Shown in pieces: positions 51,255 to 60,202 of a stretch of DNA of 64,000 bases (the first letter of the stretch is position 1; every line of letters starts with the position of its first letter). Below the pieces are notes generated by a model. The model saw only the letters and a list, made by a program, of their open reading frames with translations. It ran no database searches and was not told the origin of the DNA. Made by a program: the position numbers and the translations under genes. Source of the stretch: Acinetobacter brisouioides. Lineage in GTDB: Bacteria > Pseudomonadota > Gammaproteobacteria > Pseudomonadales > Moraxellaceae. Location of the stretch: NCBI RefSeq assembly GCF_004331075.1, contig NZ_SJNX01000004.1, positions 186,001 through 250,000 of the forward strand, written 5' to 3'.

Positions 51255-51707
51255 ATGAATGCACCTTCTGATGCTTTTCTATGGGTAAAAGCATTACACA
51301 TTATTGCCGTGGTTTGCTGGTTCGCTGCTTTGTTCTACTTACCACGTCTTTATGTCTACCATGCCATGAGTGATGATGCGATTAGCCATCAACGCTTTCA
51401 GGTGATGGAACGTAAACTCTACCGCGGCATTATGTGGCCTGCGATGGTTGCAACGCTGATTACAGCACACTTTTTAGTGGCTTGGGGCGATGCAACGCAA
51501 CATTATCATTTGGCACATTGGTTTTATCTCAAAGTCGCATTGGTTGGGTTGCTGGTCATTTACCATTTTATTTGTGGTTATTACCGTAAAAAATTGATTG
51601 AAAATGCCCACTATAAATCACACAAGTTTTGGCGTTTCTTTAATGAAATGCCAACGGTCATCTTACTGGCCGTGGTGATTTTAGTGGTCGTAAAGCCTCA
51701 GTTTTAA
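51255..51707 (+). CDS. hemJ: Protoporphyrinogen IX oxidase, HemJ type
   Basis: 150 aa with four membrane helices. Characteristic segments are 'LWVKALHIIAVVCWFAALFYLPRLYVYHA', 'YRGIMWPAMVATLITAH' and 'WFYLKVALVGLLVIYHFICGYY', carrying the conserved His, Arg and Lys of HemJ. It catalyses the penultimate step of haem synthesis; the family was first recognised in Acinetobacter and cyanobacteria lacking HemG/HemY. It lies 12 bp after fabB in the same orientation. A hairpin overlapping the stop codon forms the terminator. Confidence 0.9.
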   Translation: MNAPSDAFLWVKALHIIAVVCWFAALFYLPRLYVYHAMSDDAISHQRFQVMERKLYRGIMWPAMVATLITAHFLVAWGDATQHYHLAHWFYLKVALVGLLVIYHFICGYYRKKLIENAHYKSHKFWRFFNEMPTVILLAVVILVVVKPQF

Positions 51708-51720
51708 CTGGGGCTTTTTT
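51695..51720 (+). terminator. Terminator of fabB-hemJ
   Basis: Stem GCCTCAGT / ACTGGGGC with loop TTTA, followed by a T run; it overlaps the hemJ stop codon and ends near the convergent Lrp-type gene. Confidence 0.8.
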
Positions 51721-51725
51721 CTGCT

Positions 51726-52199
51726 TTAAAATGACAACAATCCATCACTGGTCACTTCATTTAGTACAAAAAAAGTTCTGACCTGTCGCACACCAGGCAA
51801 AGCAATAATTTTTTCACTATGAAAACGGTTAAATGCTGCCAAATCTTTGACCCTAATTTTCAAAAAATAGTCCACTTCCCCTGCCACCAAATAACATTCC
51901 AAGACGTTATTTAGCTGCTTCGCTGCACGCTCAAATTCAGAAAAACTCTCTGGGGTTGAACGATCTAACACCACACCCACCAGCACCACAGTTTCACGCT
52001 GCACCATGCTGGGGTTAATCCGTGCGCGCACATCTAAAATCGCCCCGATCTTAAAAAGTCGCTGGGTATGATTCCAACAGGAAGATGGGCTAATGCCAAC
52101 CTGTTTTGCCAATTCTGCATTACTTAAGCGCCCATCCTGTTGTAACGCCCGCATAATTTTTAAATCAATTGCGCTTAATTCATCATGATTTTCCGACAT
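51726..52199 (-). CDS. Lrp/AsnC-family transcriptional regulator
   Basis: 157 aa. Winged helix at the N-terminus ('LSAIDLKIMRALQQDGRLSNAELAKQVGISPSSC' in the usual Lrp form) and the RAM ligand-binding domain (about 70-150, 'VLECYLVAGEVDYFLKIRVKDLAAF'). Divergent from the BenE gene, with a shared 177-bp region in between. Lrp-type proteins sense amino acids and act locally or globally; here the divergent carrier is the likely target. The word GTCTTTAAGAC (52332-52342) in between is a possible operator. Confidence 0.87.
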   Translation of the reverse strand: MSENHDELSAIDLKIMRALQQDGRLSNAELAKQVGISPSSCWNHTQRLFKIGAILDVRARINPSMVQRETVVLVGVVLDRSTPESFSEFERAAKQLNNVLECYLVAGEVDYFLKIRVKDLAAFNRFHSEKIIALPGVRQVRTFFVLNEVTSDGLLSF

Positions 52200-52376
52200 A
52201 AAGATTCTTTACTTGAATTCATTTTTCTAAGAAGAATTTATTGTAAATAAATTAAAATATGAAATCTTATGTATTTTTTAAACAATAATTAAAAAGCACC
52301 TTCTTTTTAAAAATTGTTAAATTGATGCTACGTCTTTAAGACACATTTACGTCTAAAATCGTCGCTAGATTTCATT
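52200..52376. promoter_or_regulatory. Divergent promoter region, Lrp-type regulator / BenE carrier
   Basis: 177 AT-rich bases. It contains the perfect palindrome GTCTTTAAGAC at 52332-52342 (GTCTT-T-AAGAC), with a second half-site GTCTAAA at about 52351. This is a plausible binding site for the Lrp-type regulator, but the evidence is only symmetry and position. Confidence 0.45.
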
Positions 52377-53549
52377 ATGCAAAAATTGATTCAAGATTTT
52401 TCTGTTCCTGCCGTATTTGCAGGATTTATTACTTTTCTCATCGGGATTAGTGTTTCTGCAGTTTTGGTGATTCAAGGAGCTCAAACTCTCGGTGCAACCC
52501 CAGAACAAATTTCTTCATGGCTTTGGGCACTAGGTTTATCCATCGGGGTTTCAGGTTTAGTCTTATCATGGAAATACCGCTATCCTGTTGCCACTGCATG
52601 GTCAACGCCAGGGATTGCCTTAATTATTGCGACAGGTAGCCATTACAGCTTATCTGCAGCGATTGGGGCATTTATTGTCTGTGGGATACTGACTGCATTT
52701 GTTGGATTTTCAGGTGTTTTTCAACGCTTGTTGTCCAAAATCCCCATGAGCCTCAGTTGTGCGATGCTTGCAGGTATTCTGTTAAAATTTGGGATTCAAC
52801 TGTTTATTGGGCTAGAGCAAAGTTGGGCATTCATTCTCACGCTGCTCACAATTTATTTGATTGCCAAACGTCTTTGGCCGCGTTACTGCATCGTGTTGAC
52901 TGTGGTCGCCGCGATGATTCTCTGCCCTGTGTTTATGCCATTTCAATTTCCGCACTTGTCTTGGTCATTGGCTAAACCTGTTTGGATCAGTCCTGAATTT
53001 TCAGCTTCAACCATTTTGGGTTTGGCACTTCCGCTGTTTATCATCAATATGTCTTCGCAGTTTTTACCTGGGGTTGGCATGATTAAAAGTTATGGTTATC
53101 AGCCACATACCAACTCACTCGTCGGTTGGATTGGCGTATCGCAAACTTTACTTGCACCCTTTGGTGCATTCTCAGTCTGTCTGGCCGCAATTAGTGCCGC
53201 CGTAAGTTTGGATGATCAAGTCCATCCTGACCCGAAACGGCGCTATATTGCAGGGATGAGCTGTGGGCTGTTTTATATTCTAATGGGGCTGTTTGCAACC
53301 ACACTCACCAGTTTACTGATGGCATTTCCGAAAATTTTTATTGTCGCGCTGGCGGGGATTGCCTTATTTGGCACAATTAGTCATAACATTGCGATAGCTT
53401 TTAAAGAACCACAAGACCGTGAACCTGCGCTCTTAACCTTTTTGATGAGTGCTTCAGGTGTTCAGTTCTTCGGAATTGGCTCGGCTTTTTGGGGATTGTT
53501 ACTAGGAATTGTAGTTGCGATTATTTTAAATCATCGTAAAGAACATTAA
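52377..53549 (+). CDS. BenE-family (benzoate/aromatic) membrane carrier
   Basis: 390 aa with about twelve membrane helices. The early 'GFITFLIGISVSAVLVIQGAQTLGATPEQISSWLWALGLSIG' and 'TAWSTPGIALI' match BenE/YdcO, the benzoate:proton symporter family. No ben catabolic genes lie beside it, and the neighbour is an Lrp-type regulator rather than BenM. It is therefore better called a BenE-like carrier of unknown substrate. A hairpin terminator follows. Confidence 0.88.
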   Translation: MQKLIQDFSVPAVFAGFITFLIGISVSAVLVIQGAQTLGATPEQISSWLWALGLSIGVSGLVLSWKYRYPVATAWSTPGIALIIATGSHYSLSAAIGAFIVCGILTAFVGFSGVFQRLLSKIPMSLSCAMLAGILLKFGIQLFIGLEQSWAFILTLLTIYLIAKRLWPRYCIVLTVVAAMILCPVFMPFQFPHLSWSLAKPVWISPEFSASTILGLALPLFIINMSSQFLPGVGMIKSYGYQPHTNSLVGWIGVSQTLLAPFGAFSVCLAAISAAVSLDDQVHPDPKRRYIAGMSCGLFYILMGLFATTLTSLLMAFPKIFIVALAGIALFGTISHNIAIAFKEPQDREPALLTFLMSASGVQFFGIGSAFWGLLLGIVVAIILNHRKEH

Positions 53550-53562
53550 GTGACAAAAAATC

Positions 53563-53593
53563 AAAAGCCAGTGTAAACACTGGCTTTTTTCTG
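53563..53593 (+). terminator. Terminator of the BenE-like gene
   Basis: Stem AAAAGCCAGTG / CACTGGCTTTT with loop TAAA, followed by a T run. Confidence 0.88.
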
Positions 53594-53612
53594 CTGTACT
53601 CATTTGAATTGA

Positions 53613-53957
53613 TTAGCTGTTAACGGGTTGATATAGCGAAAAACCTAAATTAAATGATTGTTCTTGTTGTTTCTGGTCAATCGTAAAAATTGCAATTCGC
53701 CCATCGGGTGCACCACAGACTTGTGGATAGAGTCGACCATCTGAAGCCACAGTTTGAGCGTAGACCTGAATTTTTTGCTCTTCAAGTTGCGTTTTCAACT
53801 GATCAACACTCATACCTGTATCACCACACTGATGCCCAAATAAAGATTTGGCAATCTGAACTTTACCTGATACTTGTTGTTGTTCAACTTGCAAAGTACT
53901 ACAACCCACCAAGCTCAGCAAAGCAAAACCAACTGCCAATAAACCTGAAAAACGCAT
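53613..53957 (-). CDS. Hypothetical lipoprotein
   Basis: 114 aa. Lipoprotein signal with lipobox 'LVGC' (Cys about 19), preceded by a hydrophobic core. The mature part is small and has two further cysteines ('FGHQCGDTGMS', 'YPQVCGAPDGRIAIFTID'), which could form one disulfide. No known family. It lies convergent to the BenE-like gene and before the HAD phosphatase gene on the same strand, 90 bp apart. Confidence 0.8.
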   Translation of the reverse strand: MRFSGLLAVGFALLSLVGCSTLQVEQQQVSGKVQIAKSLFGHQCGDTGMSVDQLKTQLEEQKIQVYAQTVASDGRLYPQVCGAPDGRIAIFTIDQKQQEQSFNLGFSLYQPVNS

Positions 53958-54050
53958 ACAAACCCCAATATTTTTATTGATTTACGTAAGCATAACCAGA
54001 TTTTTCAATGACTTGATCTGTTTTAGCAAAAACCCAACAAATTCGATGAA

Positions 54051-54698
54051 TTAATTAAAGTAATTCAAAAGCTCTGCAAACTGCTGGATTTTCAGTTTTG
54101 GCGCTGCCTGAGTCAATTCCTGCATCGTACCGTAGCCATATTCAACCGCAATAGTATCAATCCCATTACGGCGTGCGCCCAAAATATCGTACTCACGGTC
54201 ACCCACCATCATGCAGCTTTCAGGTGGCAACTGTTCTTGCTGCAAAATGTATTGAATCAGATCCCCCTTGTTGGTTCGTTCACCAGTCAACTCACTGCCA
54301 TAAGGTTTGGTGAAATAATCAATTAATTCAAAATGCTGCAAAATACGCACTGCAAATACTTCTGGCTTAGCCGTTGCCAAATACAGGTTATAACCACGTT
54401 CGACCAGTTCTGCCAAGGTGTCATGAACCTGTGGGTATAGCTCATTTTCATACAGACCAATACTGGAAAAACGCTCACGATAATAATCTAGTGCCTGCTC
54501 GGCAAGATCATCCTGAGTGGTATCGAGTAACTTAAAAAATGAGGCTTTCAATGGTGGCCCAATGGTCCAGTCCAGATCGGTATCTGGTGTCAGAGGTTGT
54601 CCCATTTTTTCCATCGCATAACGAATGCAGGTATGAATACCAATTTTCGGGTCGGTCAATGTCCCATCAAGATCTAATAAAATATTTTCAACTGTCAC
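54051..54698 (-). CDS. HAD-superfamily phosphatase (phosphoglycolate phosphatase-like)
   Basis: 215 aa from a GTG at 54698. HAD motifs: 'DLDGTLTDPKIG' (nucleophile and acid Asp), 'LATAKPEVFA' (motif II/III region with Lys) and 'MVGDREYDILGARRNGID' (metal Asp). A cap domain of the C1 type sits between. Resembles Gph-like enzymes that remove phosphate from 2-phosphoglycolate made during DNA repair; other small sugar phosphates are also possible. thiD is divergent, 94 bp away. Confidence 0.85.
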   Translation of the reverse strand: MTVENILLDLDGTLTDPKIGIHTCIRYAMEKMGQPLTPDTDLDWTIGPPLKASFFKLLDTTQDDLAEQALDYYRERFSSIGLYENELYPQVHDTLAELVERGYNLYLATAKPEVFAVRILQHFELIDYFTKPYGSELTGERTNKGDLIQYILQQEQLPPESCMMVGDREYDILGARRNGIDTIAVEYGYGTMQELTQAAPKLKIQQFAELLNYFN

Positions 54699-54777
54699 AA
54701 CGAAACCTAATCAATTCGTCTAATCAAAGACTCGGAAGTTAAATAAAACTTGCCTATACTAGCGTAAATTTAGATAA

Positions 54778-55560
<783 letters not shown>

Positions 55561-55590
55561 ATGGATGAGCCAGACCTTGCATCGGTCAGG

Positions 55591-56220
55591 TTACTTCGAG
55601 TGATATTTTTTCAGGTTACGCACATGTTCAGCATCGGTTTTTCGGGATTTCACCAGTGCTTGTTTTTCTAATGTGTGACAAATGCGCTGCACTTTGACGG
55701 AACTCATCACTTCTTCATGAAAACTTTTGACATAGTTAATCCATGCCTGACCTTGTAAAACATTGTTTGGCATGGCAGTTTTAAAGGTACTTTCCCCAAC
55801 AAAAACCACCACTGAATGTAAATCTTCAGGTTCAATCACATCACTCAATAGATGCTGCAACGTTTTGATATGACGATAATTTTGATGTAATGGGTTTTGA
55901 AATTGATAGCTTTTTTGATAGAGTTTTTGTGTCCACATCTTCTGATGTTCATTGCCAAAAATCCAACCCTGATAGTTTTTAGTTTCAATCACAAATACTC
56001 CAAAACGACTCACAACAATATGGTCAATCTGGGTGGTCAGCTGTTCATTTACTTGAAAGGTACAATTATTTAAAACAGTATAATTTTTCTCATCCAGATG
56101 TTTTTCTGCATGAGCAACAACGCGTTTTTCCCCCCTTTTTCCCTTAGTTTTGGCAGATGGATTGAATACAAATACAGCCAGTAGTATGGCAATAATTAAA
56201 AATAAAATCAGAAGCAACAT
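55591..56220 (-). CDS. NERD-domain membrane-anchored protein
   Basis: About 209 aa from ATG 56220; the longer TTG start at 56235 is less likely. One N-terminal membrane helix (about 1-22), then a NERD (nuclease-related) domain: 'RGEKRVVAHAEKHLDE', 'TTQIDHIVVSRFGVFVIETKNYQGWIFG', with the D/E-x-K nuclease-like motif 'VIETKN'. The family is related to restriction-type nucleases but members of this kind have no established activity. The gene is downstream of gdx on the same strand with a 68-bp gap. Confidence 0.85.
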   Translation of the reverse strand: MLLLILFLIIAILLAVFVFNPSAKTKGKRGEKRVVAHAEKHLDEKNYTVLNNCTFQVNEQLTTQIDHIVVSRFGVFVIETKNYQGWIFGNEHQKMWTQKLYQKSYQFQNPLHQNYRHIKTLQHLLSDVIEPEDLHSVVVFVGESTFKTAMPNNVLQGQAWINYVKSFHEEVMSSVKVQRICHTLEKQALVKSRKTDAEHVRNLKKYHSK

Positions 56221-56288
56221 TACAACGGCAAACAAAAAAAACGCATTGTATTACAGATATTTATATTTAAGAACTTTTATCTAAAATT

Positions 56289-56606
56289 TTATAGCGACGC
56301 GATTTTCATTAAGACCAGTCCCGCAACAATCATCACGGCTGCCATCATCCTCATCGCATTGACAGGTTCTTGTAAAATAACGATTCCCACAATAAAAGAA
56401 CCCACTGCTCCAATACCTGTCCAGACCGTATAAGCTGTACCTAAAGGTAGGCTTTTCATTGCCCATGACAGTAAGGCAAAGCTTAGTAACATAAATACAA
56501 TCGTGATCACACTCGGAACCAAAAGCGTAAAACCTTCCGATTTCTTCATGGCAAATGCCCAGACCACCTCAAACAAACCTGCTAAAACCAATACCAGCCA
56601 CGCCAT
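56289..56606 (-). CDS. gdx: Guanidinium exporter Gdx (SMR family, SugE type)
   Basis: 105 aa, four membrane helices. 'GLFEVVWAFAMKKSEGFT' carries the conserved Glu that binds substrate, and 'SLPLGTAYTVWTGIGAVGSF' is the SugE/Gdx signature that separates guanidinium exporters from EmrE-type multidrug pumps. A guanidine-II-like riboswitch lies directly upstream, which supports the guanidinium role. The gene follows the copper operon terminator, and no promoter space is visible between that terminator and the riboswitch. Confidence 0.93.
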   Translation of the reverse strand: MAWLVLVLAGLFEVVWAFAMKKSEGFTLLVPSVITIVFMLLSFALLSWAMKSLPLGTAYTVWTGIGAVGSFIVGIVILQEPVNAMRMMAAVMIVAGLVLMKIASL

Positions 56607-56632
56607 GTCGTATCTTCATCCCCAAGCACAGC

Positions 56633-56678
56633 CAGGTCGTCCTGACATTTTTCCCAGTCTGGGGGAGGTCGTTCCTCC
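56633..56678 (-). promoter_or_regulatory. Probable guanidine-II (mini-ykkC) riboswitch
   Basis: Two tandem hairpins on the minus strand, each with an ACGA loop: GGAGG-A-ACGA-CCTCC (56678-56664) and CAGG-ACGA-CCTG (56644-56633), 19 bases apart. The ACGR loops are the defining feature of guanidine-II, which senses guanidinium as a dimer of hairpins and frees the ribosome site. The first hairpin has one extra A. It lies 27 bases before gdx, the classic location. A GGGGATGAAG stretch lies between the second hairpin and the ATG. Confidence 0.85.
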
Positions 56679-56683
56679 AAAAA

Positions 56684-56704
56684 CGGGATGCCAGAAGCAT
56701 CCCG
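56684..56704 (-). terminator. Terminator after copB
   Basis: Stem CGGGATGC / GCATCCCG with loop TTCTG, followed on the minus strand by TTTTT. It lies 8 bases past the copB stop codon and directly before the riboswitch. Confidence 0.88.
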
Positions 56705-56711
56705 AAAAGGT

Positions 56712-57488
56712 TTAAAATTTCAACAATACCCCGAGCGCATAAACAACACCATACTCATTTGGGGTGAGCTGCTGCCATGCCGTGGCTTTTTGTCCCAGAT
56801 CAGATTCATATACCACTTCAAAAAATGGCATCACGGTTTTATTTATTTCATAGCGGGTTTGCACCCCCACTTCTGCATGACTCAAACCTGTTTTTTGCGC
56901 AGCTTTCGAGTCATCTTTCAACAGCACCGTCGCTTTCACAAACGGCTGGCTAATCAGTTTTTGCGTCCAGAGCAAGTCACGTTTGGCTTCCAGTGACATT
57001 GAGACATGCTGATGCTCTCCGACATATAAATAAGCCTGCGTTTCAAAAAAATACGGCGCCAAACCATGAATACCAACCACAGCATCTACAGCGTGTTTAT
57101 CTGCAAGCAAATTATTGTTTTGCCGATAACGCAACCCCGTCTGAGCATCCCAAAAGGTGCTGATGTTGCGGCTATACAAGGCCATTACACTGGCATCGAG
57201 CTGTTCAGATTCGGCTTGCTTGCCATCGGCTTTAATAAAGAGTTTGTTATCATCTGAACCGATCCAGCTTTCCAATTCAGATTGCCAGCTACCCACACCA
57301 TGTCGGTCAATGACCCATTTATTTTCCAGAGAATTTGCTGCGTAAATTTGACCACTATGTTCATGCTGCATCTGCATGCTTGAATTGTCAGATGTCGCTG
57401 ACATGTCCATGTCTGTAGCCGCCCAAAGCGGTTGCCCCGCAAAACCTGCCATGAATAGCACAGAAGGTAAAAACTTAGTGATGTGCAT
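56712..57488 (-). CDS. copB: Outer-membrane copper resistance protein CopB
   Basis: About 258 aa from ATG 57488, which has GGAGG eight bases before it; the ATG at 57494 is only two bases from that site and unlikely. Signal peptide ends near 'PLWAA'. A short Met/His-rich segment ('MDMSATSDNSSMQMQHEH') is followed by the PcoB/CopB barrel with 'WVIDRHGVG'-type strands and a C-terminal Phe ('YALGVLLKF'). It binds or exports periplasmic copper. The copA stop overlaps its start region, so the two are translationally coupled. Confidence 0.9.
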   Translation of the reverse strand: MHITKFLPSVLFMAGFAGQPLWAATDMDMSATSDNSSMQMQHEHSGQIYAANSLENKWVIDRHGVGSWQSELESWIGSDDNKLFIKADGKQAESEQLDASVMALYSRNISTFWDAQTGLRYRQNNNLLADKHAVDAVVGIHGLAPYFFETQAYLYVGEHQHVSMSLEAKRDLLWTQKLISQPFVKATVLLKDDSKAAQKTGLSHAEVGVQTRYEINKTVMPFFEVVYESDLGQKATAWQQLTPNEYGVVYALGVLLKF

Positions 57489-59616
57489 GTACATTTCCTC
57501 CTTGAGCAGGCATTGGCATAAGCATTTGACTGTCTTGTGGTTTCACTTTTGCCACAACCAATTTGTTCATCATGCCTGCGCTCATGTGGTACAGCAGATG
57601 ACAATGAATCGCCCATTCCCCCAATTCATCGGCAGTCAGAAGCACGCTGACTTTTTGCCCAGGTGACACAATGATTGTATGTTTGTTAGGTAAATTGGCA
57701 AGGGGCTGACCATTTTCAAGCTGGACGAACATACCATGCAAATGCATCGGGTGTGCCATCATACTATCATTGACAAAGGTCAGACGTACACGTTCGCCAT
57801 ATTGCACCTGTATCGGGCTGGCCTGATTAAATTTCTTGCCATTCATGGTCCAGATATAACGCTCCATATTCCCCCCCAAGTGCAACACAATCTCTTGCTG
57901 GGCAGGTCGAGTATCTTTTTGCGGGAACAGTGGGCGCAGATCGGCATAACTTAAGGCTTTTAAACCCGAAGGTGTCGAGGCGTTCGCCCAACCTTCTACC
58001 ACAGTTTTTTCTGATGGCGTTGGCATTTGCTGCGCGGTCTGGTTTTGAGTCATGTGATCTGACTCAGACTTCGACATTTGTTGCATCATCTGTTGATGCT
58101 GCTCAGCAGTCATACCATTCGTTTTTGACATGTCCATGTCTTGCATGTCTGACATTTGATGTTCTGAGGACATTGAATGATTCATCTGCTGCATCATTTT
58201 CTGATGCTGCTCAGCAGTCATACCTTGCATTTTGGACATGTCCATGCCTTGCATATCTGACATTTGATGTTCTGAGGACATTGAATGATTCATCTGCTGC
58301 ATCATTTTCTGATGCTGCTCAGCAGTCATACCCTGCATTTTAGACATATCCATGTCTTGCATATCTGACATTTTGTGCTCTGAGGACATTGAAGAATGGT
58401 TCATCTGCTGCATCATTTTCTGGTGCTGCTCAGCAGTCATACCCTGCATTTTAGACATATCCATTTCTGACATGTCCATATATTGCATATTCGACATATC
58501 ATGTTGAGTTGGGTTAGATGAGTGATCAGTATTCTCATGCATCATGCCCATATCCTGCATATTCAGTAAGGCACGTGGACGATGCTGTGGTTCAGGGAGC
58601 GGTTGCACGGTAGCATCCTGATTACGCAGAGTCGCTAAAGCAAAACCGCTCCGATCAATCGACTCAGCCTGAATTTGATATTGGGATTGTTTTGGTTCAA
58701 CGATCACATCATAGGTTTCCCCTGCCCCAAAACGAAACTCATCGACAGCGACAGGCTGTACAGGTTGACCATCGGCACTGACCACAGTCATTTTCAAGTT
58801 CGGAATCCGTACATCAAAAAATGACATGGCTGAAGCATTGATCATGCGTAAACGAATTTTTTCGCCTGTTTTAAATGTGCTTGTCCAGTTTTGCTGTGGC
58901 GTTTTACCATTCACCAAGAAATGATAGCCTGTAACATCACTCAAATCGGTTTTTAACATGCGCATCTGATTCCACATGCGGCGGTCTTGCCATGTGTCTT
59001 TCAGCCCTTGCTGTTTGGTTTGCTTCCAAACATCTGCCAAAGTTTCGCGCTGATTTTGATAATAATCTGAGGACTTTTTCAGATTGTTCATGATCTGCTC
59101 ACTGGAAGATTCATGAAAGTCGGAGAACATGATCACTTCATCGCGATCCGTTTTTTCTGCAGAAGTAATCGGCTGATGGTTTTTCGGGTAAATAATCAAT
59201 GCCCCATATAAACCATCCTGTTCCTGCCCTGCACTATGCGCGTGATACCAGTAAGTGCCTGTTTGCCGAATCTTAAAGCGATAAACAAAATCACCATTCG
59301 GGGCAATGCCCTGAAAACCGTTAAAGCCAGGGACACCATCCATCACGGCTGGCAGCAGCACACCATGCCAGTGCAATGCAGTTTCCTGTTTTTTGAGTTG
59401 GTTATGCACATAAATGACTGCATCATCCCCATCCTCAAAGGTTAAGGTCGGTGCAGGAAACTGACCGTTGACCGTTAATTTTTTGACAGGTTTACCTGTG
59501 ACATTAACGGTTTGTTCACTAATATTTAAATGATATTCGCGCACAGCCGCAAAAATACTCTGTGGAACAACTAGACATGCTGCGACAATGCAGACATGCA
59601 AGGAAAATTTAGACAT
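57475..59616 (-). CDS. copA: CopA/PcoA-type multicopper oxidase with expanded Met-rich repeat
   Basis: 713 aa. Signal peptide 'VCIVAACLVVPQSIFA' has no twin-arginine, unlike PcoA, so Sec export is implied. Three cupredoxin domains: copper ligands in 'LHWHGVLLPAVMDGVPG', 'YWYHAHSAGQ', and the C-terminal 'HPMHLHGMF' and 'WAIHCHLLYHMSAGM'. Between domains two and three (about residues 375-520) is a Met/His/Gln-rich region of four repeats of 36 residues, probably binding Cu(I). It oxidises Cu(I) in the periplasm. Second gene of the copper operon, 43 bp after the small metal-binding protein and overlapping copB. Confidence 0.95.
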   Translation of the reverse strand: MSKFSLHVCIVAACLVVPQSIFAAVREYHLNISEQTVNVTGKPVKKLTVNGQFPAPTLTFEDGDDAVIYVHNQLKKQETALHWHGVLLPAVMDGVPGFNGFQGIAPNGDFVYRFKIRQTGTYWYHAHSAGQEQDGLYGALIIYPKNHQPITSAEKTDRDEVIMFSDFHESSSEQIMNNLKKSSDYYQNQRETLADVWKQTKQQGLKDTWQDRRMWNQMRMLKTDLSDVTGYHFLVNGKTPQQNWTSTFKTGEKIRLRMINASAMSFFDVRIPNLKMTVVSADGQPVQPVAVDEFRFGAGETYDVIVEPKQSQYQIQAESIDRSGFALATLRNQDATVQPLPEPQHRPRALLNMQDMGMMHENTDHSSNPTQHDMSNMQYMDMSEMDMSKMQGMTAEQHQKMMQQMNHSSMSSEHKMSDMQDMDMSKMQGMTAEQHQKMMQQMNHSMSSEHQMSDMQGMDMSKMQGMTAEQHQKMMQQMNHSMSSEHQMSDMQDMDMSKTNGMTAEQHQQMMQQMSKSESDHMTQNQTAQQMPTPSEKTVVEGWANASTPSGLKALSYADLRPLFPQKDTRPAQQEIVLHLGGNMERYIWTMNGKKFNQASPIQVQYGERVRLTFVNDSMMAHPMHLHGMFVQLENGQPLANLPNKHTIIVSPGQKVSVLLTADELGEWAIHCHLLYHMSAGMMNKLVVAKVKPQDSQMLMPMPAQGGNVHAHH
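58060..58480 (-). repeat. Four tandem 108-bp repeats in copA (36-residue Met-rich unit)
   Basis: The marker word for 'EQHQ' recurs at 58098, 58206, 58314 and 58425, giving spacings of 108, 108 and 111 bp; the longer step has one extra Ser codon. The unit reads with 'MDMSKMQGMTAEQHQ' and 'KMMQQMNHSM'. The three central copies are nearly identical and the last one is degenerate. Copy number likely varies by recombination. Confidence 0.93.
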
Positions 59617-59659
59617 AACTCGCCCTCTTTAAAAAATGAAAATGACAATTTTTTAAAGT

Positions 59660-60082
59660 TCAGGCTTTGGGAGGACGCAGAATTTCTTGCCAATATCCAG
59701 CTAAATTGATCCGATGATCTGACCAATACTGCATAGTTTCAAGTTCAGTACTGAGCTGTTTAGTCAAATGGACACTGGCTTGAGGAAGATCGGCATTGAT
59801 ACTTTGACAATGCAAAATCTGACAATCGGGACAATTGAAATGCTGCTGATGCTGTGATGAACTGACCTGATTCTGACAATCGTCACTCATCTTCATCGGC
59901 ATACTCGGTTGATGACAATGTTCAGACATTGTATGTTGCGGCATATTGCTCATGTCTGACTGCATCAACATTTTCCAATGCATACTTTGCGCAGATGCGT
60001 TGGCAATACCCATCCAGCCGATACATAAAACGATCAGCAAGATAAAGCTTTGCGAAAACATAGTTATGCGTCGATGCTGCAT
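59660..60082 (-). CDS. Met/His/Cys-rich periplasmic protein, first gene of the copper operon
   Basis: 140 aa from ATG 60082 (or 133 from ATG 60061, 'MFSQSF'). A signal peptide is visible ('FILLIVLCIGWMGIANASAQ'). The mature part is loaded with possible copper ligands: 'MSNMPQHTMSEHCHQPSMPMKMSDDC' and 'QHFNCPDCQILHCQ', including a CxxC. I recognise no named family; a small copper-binding chaperone for CopA is a reasonable inference from composition and position. copA begins 43 bp downstream. Confidence 0.75.
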   Translation of the reverse strand: MQHRRITMFSQSFILLIVLCIGWMGIANASAQSMHWKMLMQSDMSNMPQHTMSEHCHQPSMPMKMSDDCQNQVSSSQHQQHFNCPDCQILHCQSINADLPQASVHLTKQLSTELETMQYWSDHRINLAGYWQEILRPPKA

Positions 60083-60147
60083 CTTATGATAAATAAAATG
60101 GAAAATTTAAGTTAAAAGCATAGCCAACTCTAACGCAAGATACAAAT

Positions 60148-60186
60148 AAAAAAGCGTTACACTCTGTGGCATAACGCTTTTTAAAA
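60148..60186 (-). terminator. Terminator of rpe
   Basis: Stem AAAAGCGTTA / TAACGCTTTT with a 14-base loop, flanked by A and T runs. It lies just past the rpe stop codon and before the copper operon start. Confidence 0.85.
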
Positions 60187-60202
60187 GGTTTCAAGTAAAA
60201 GC

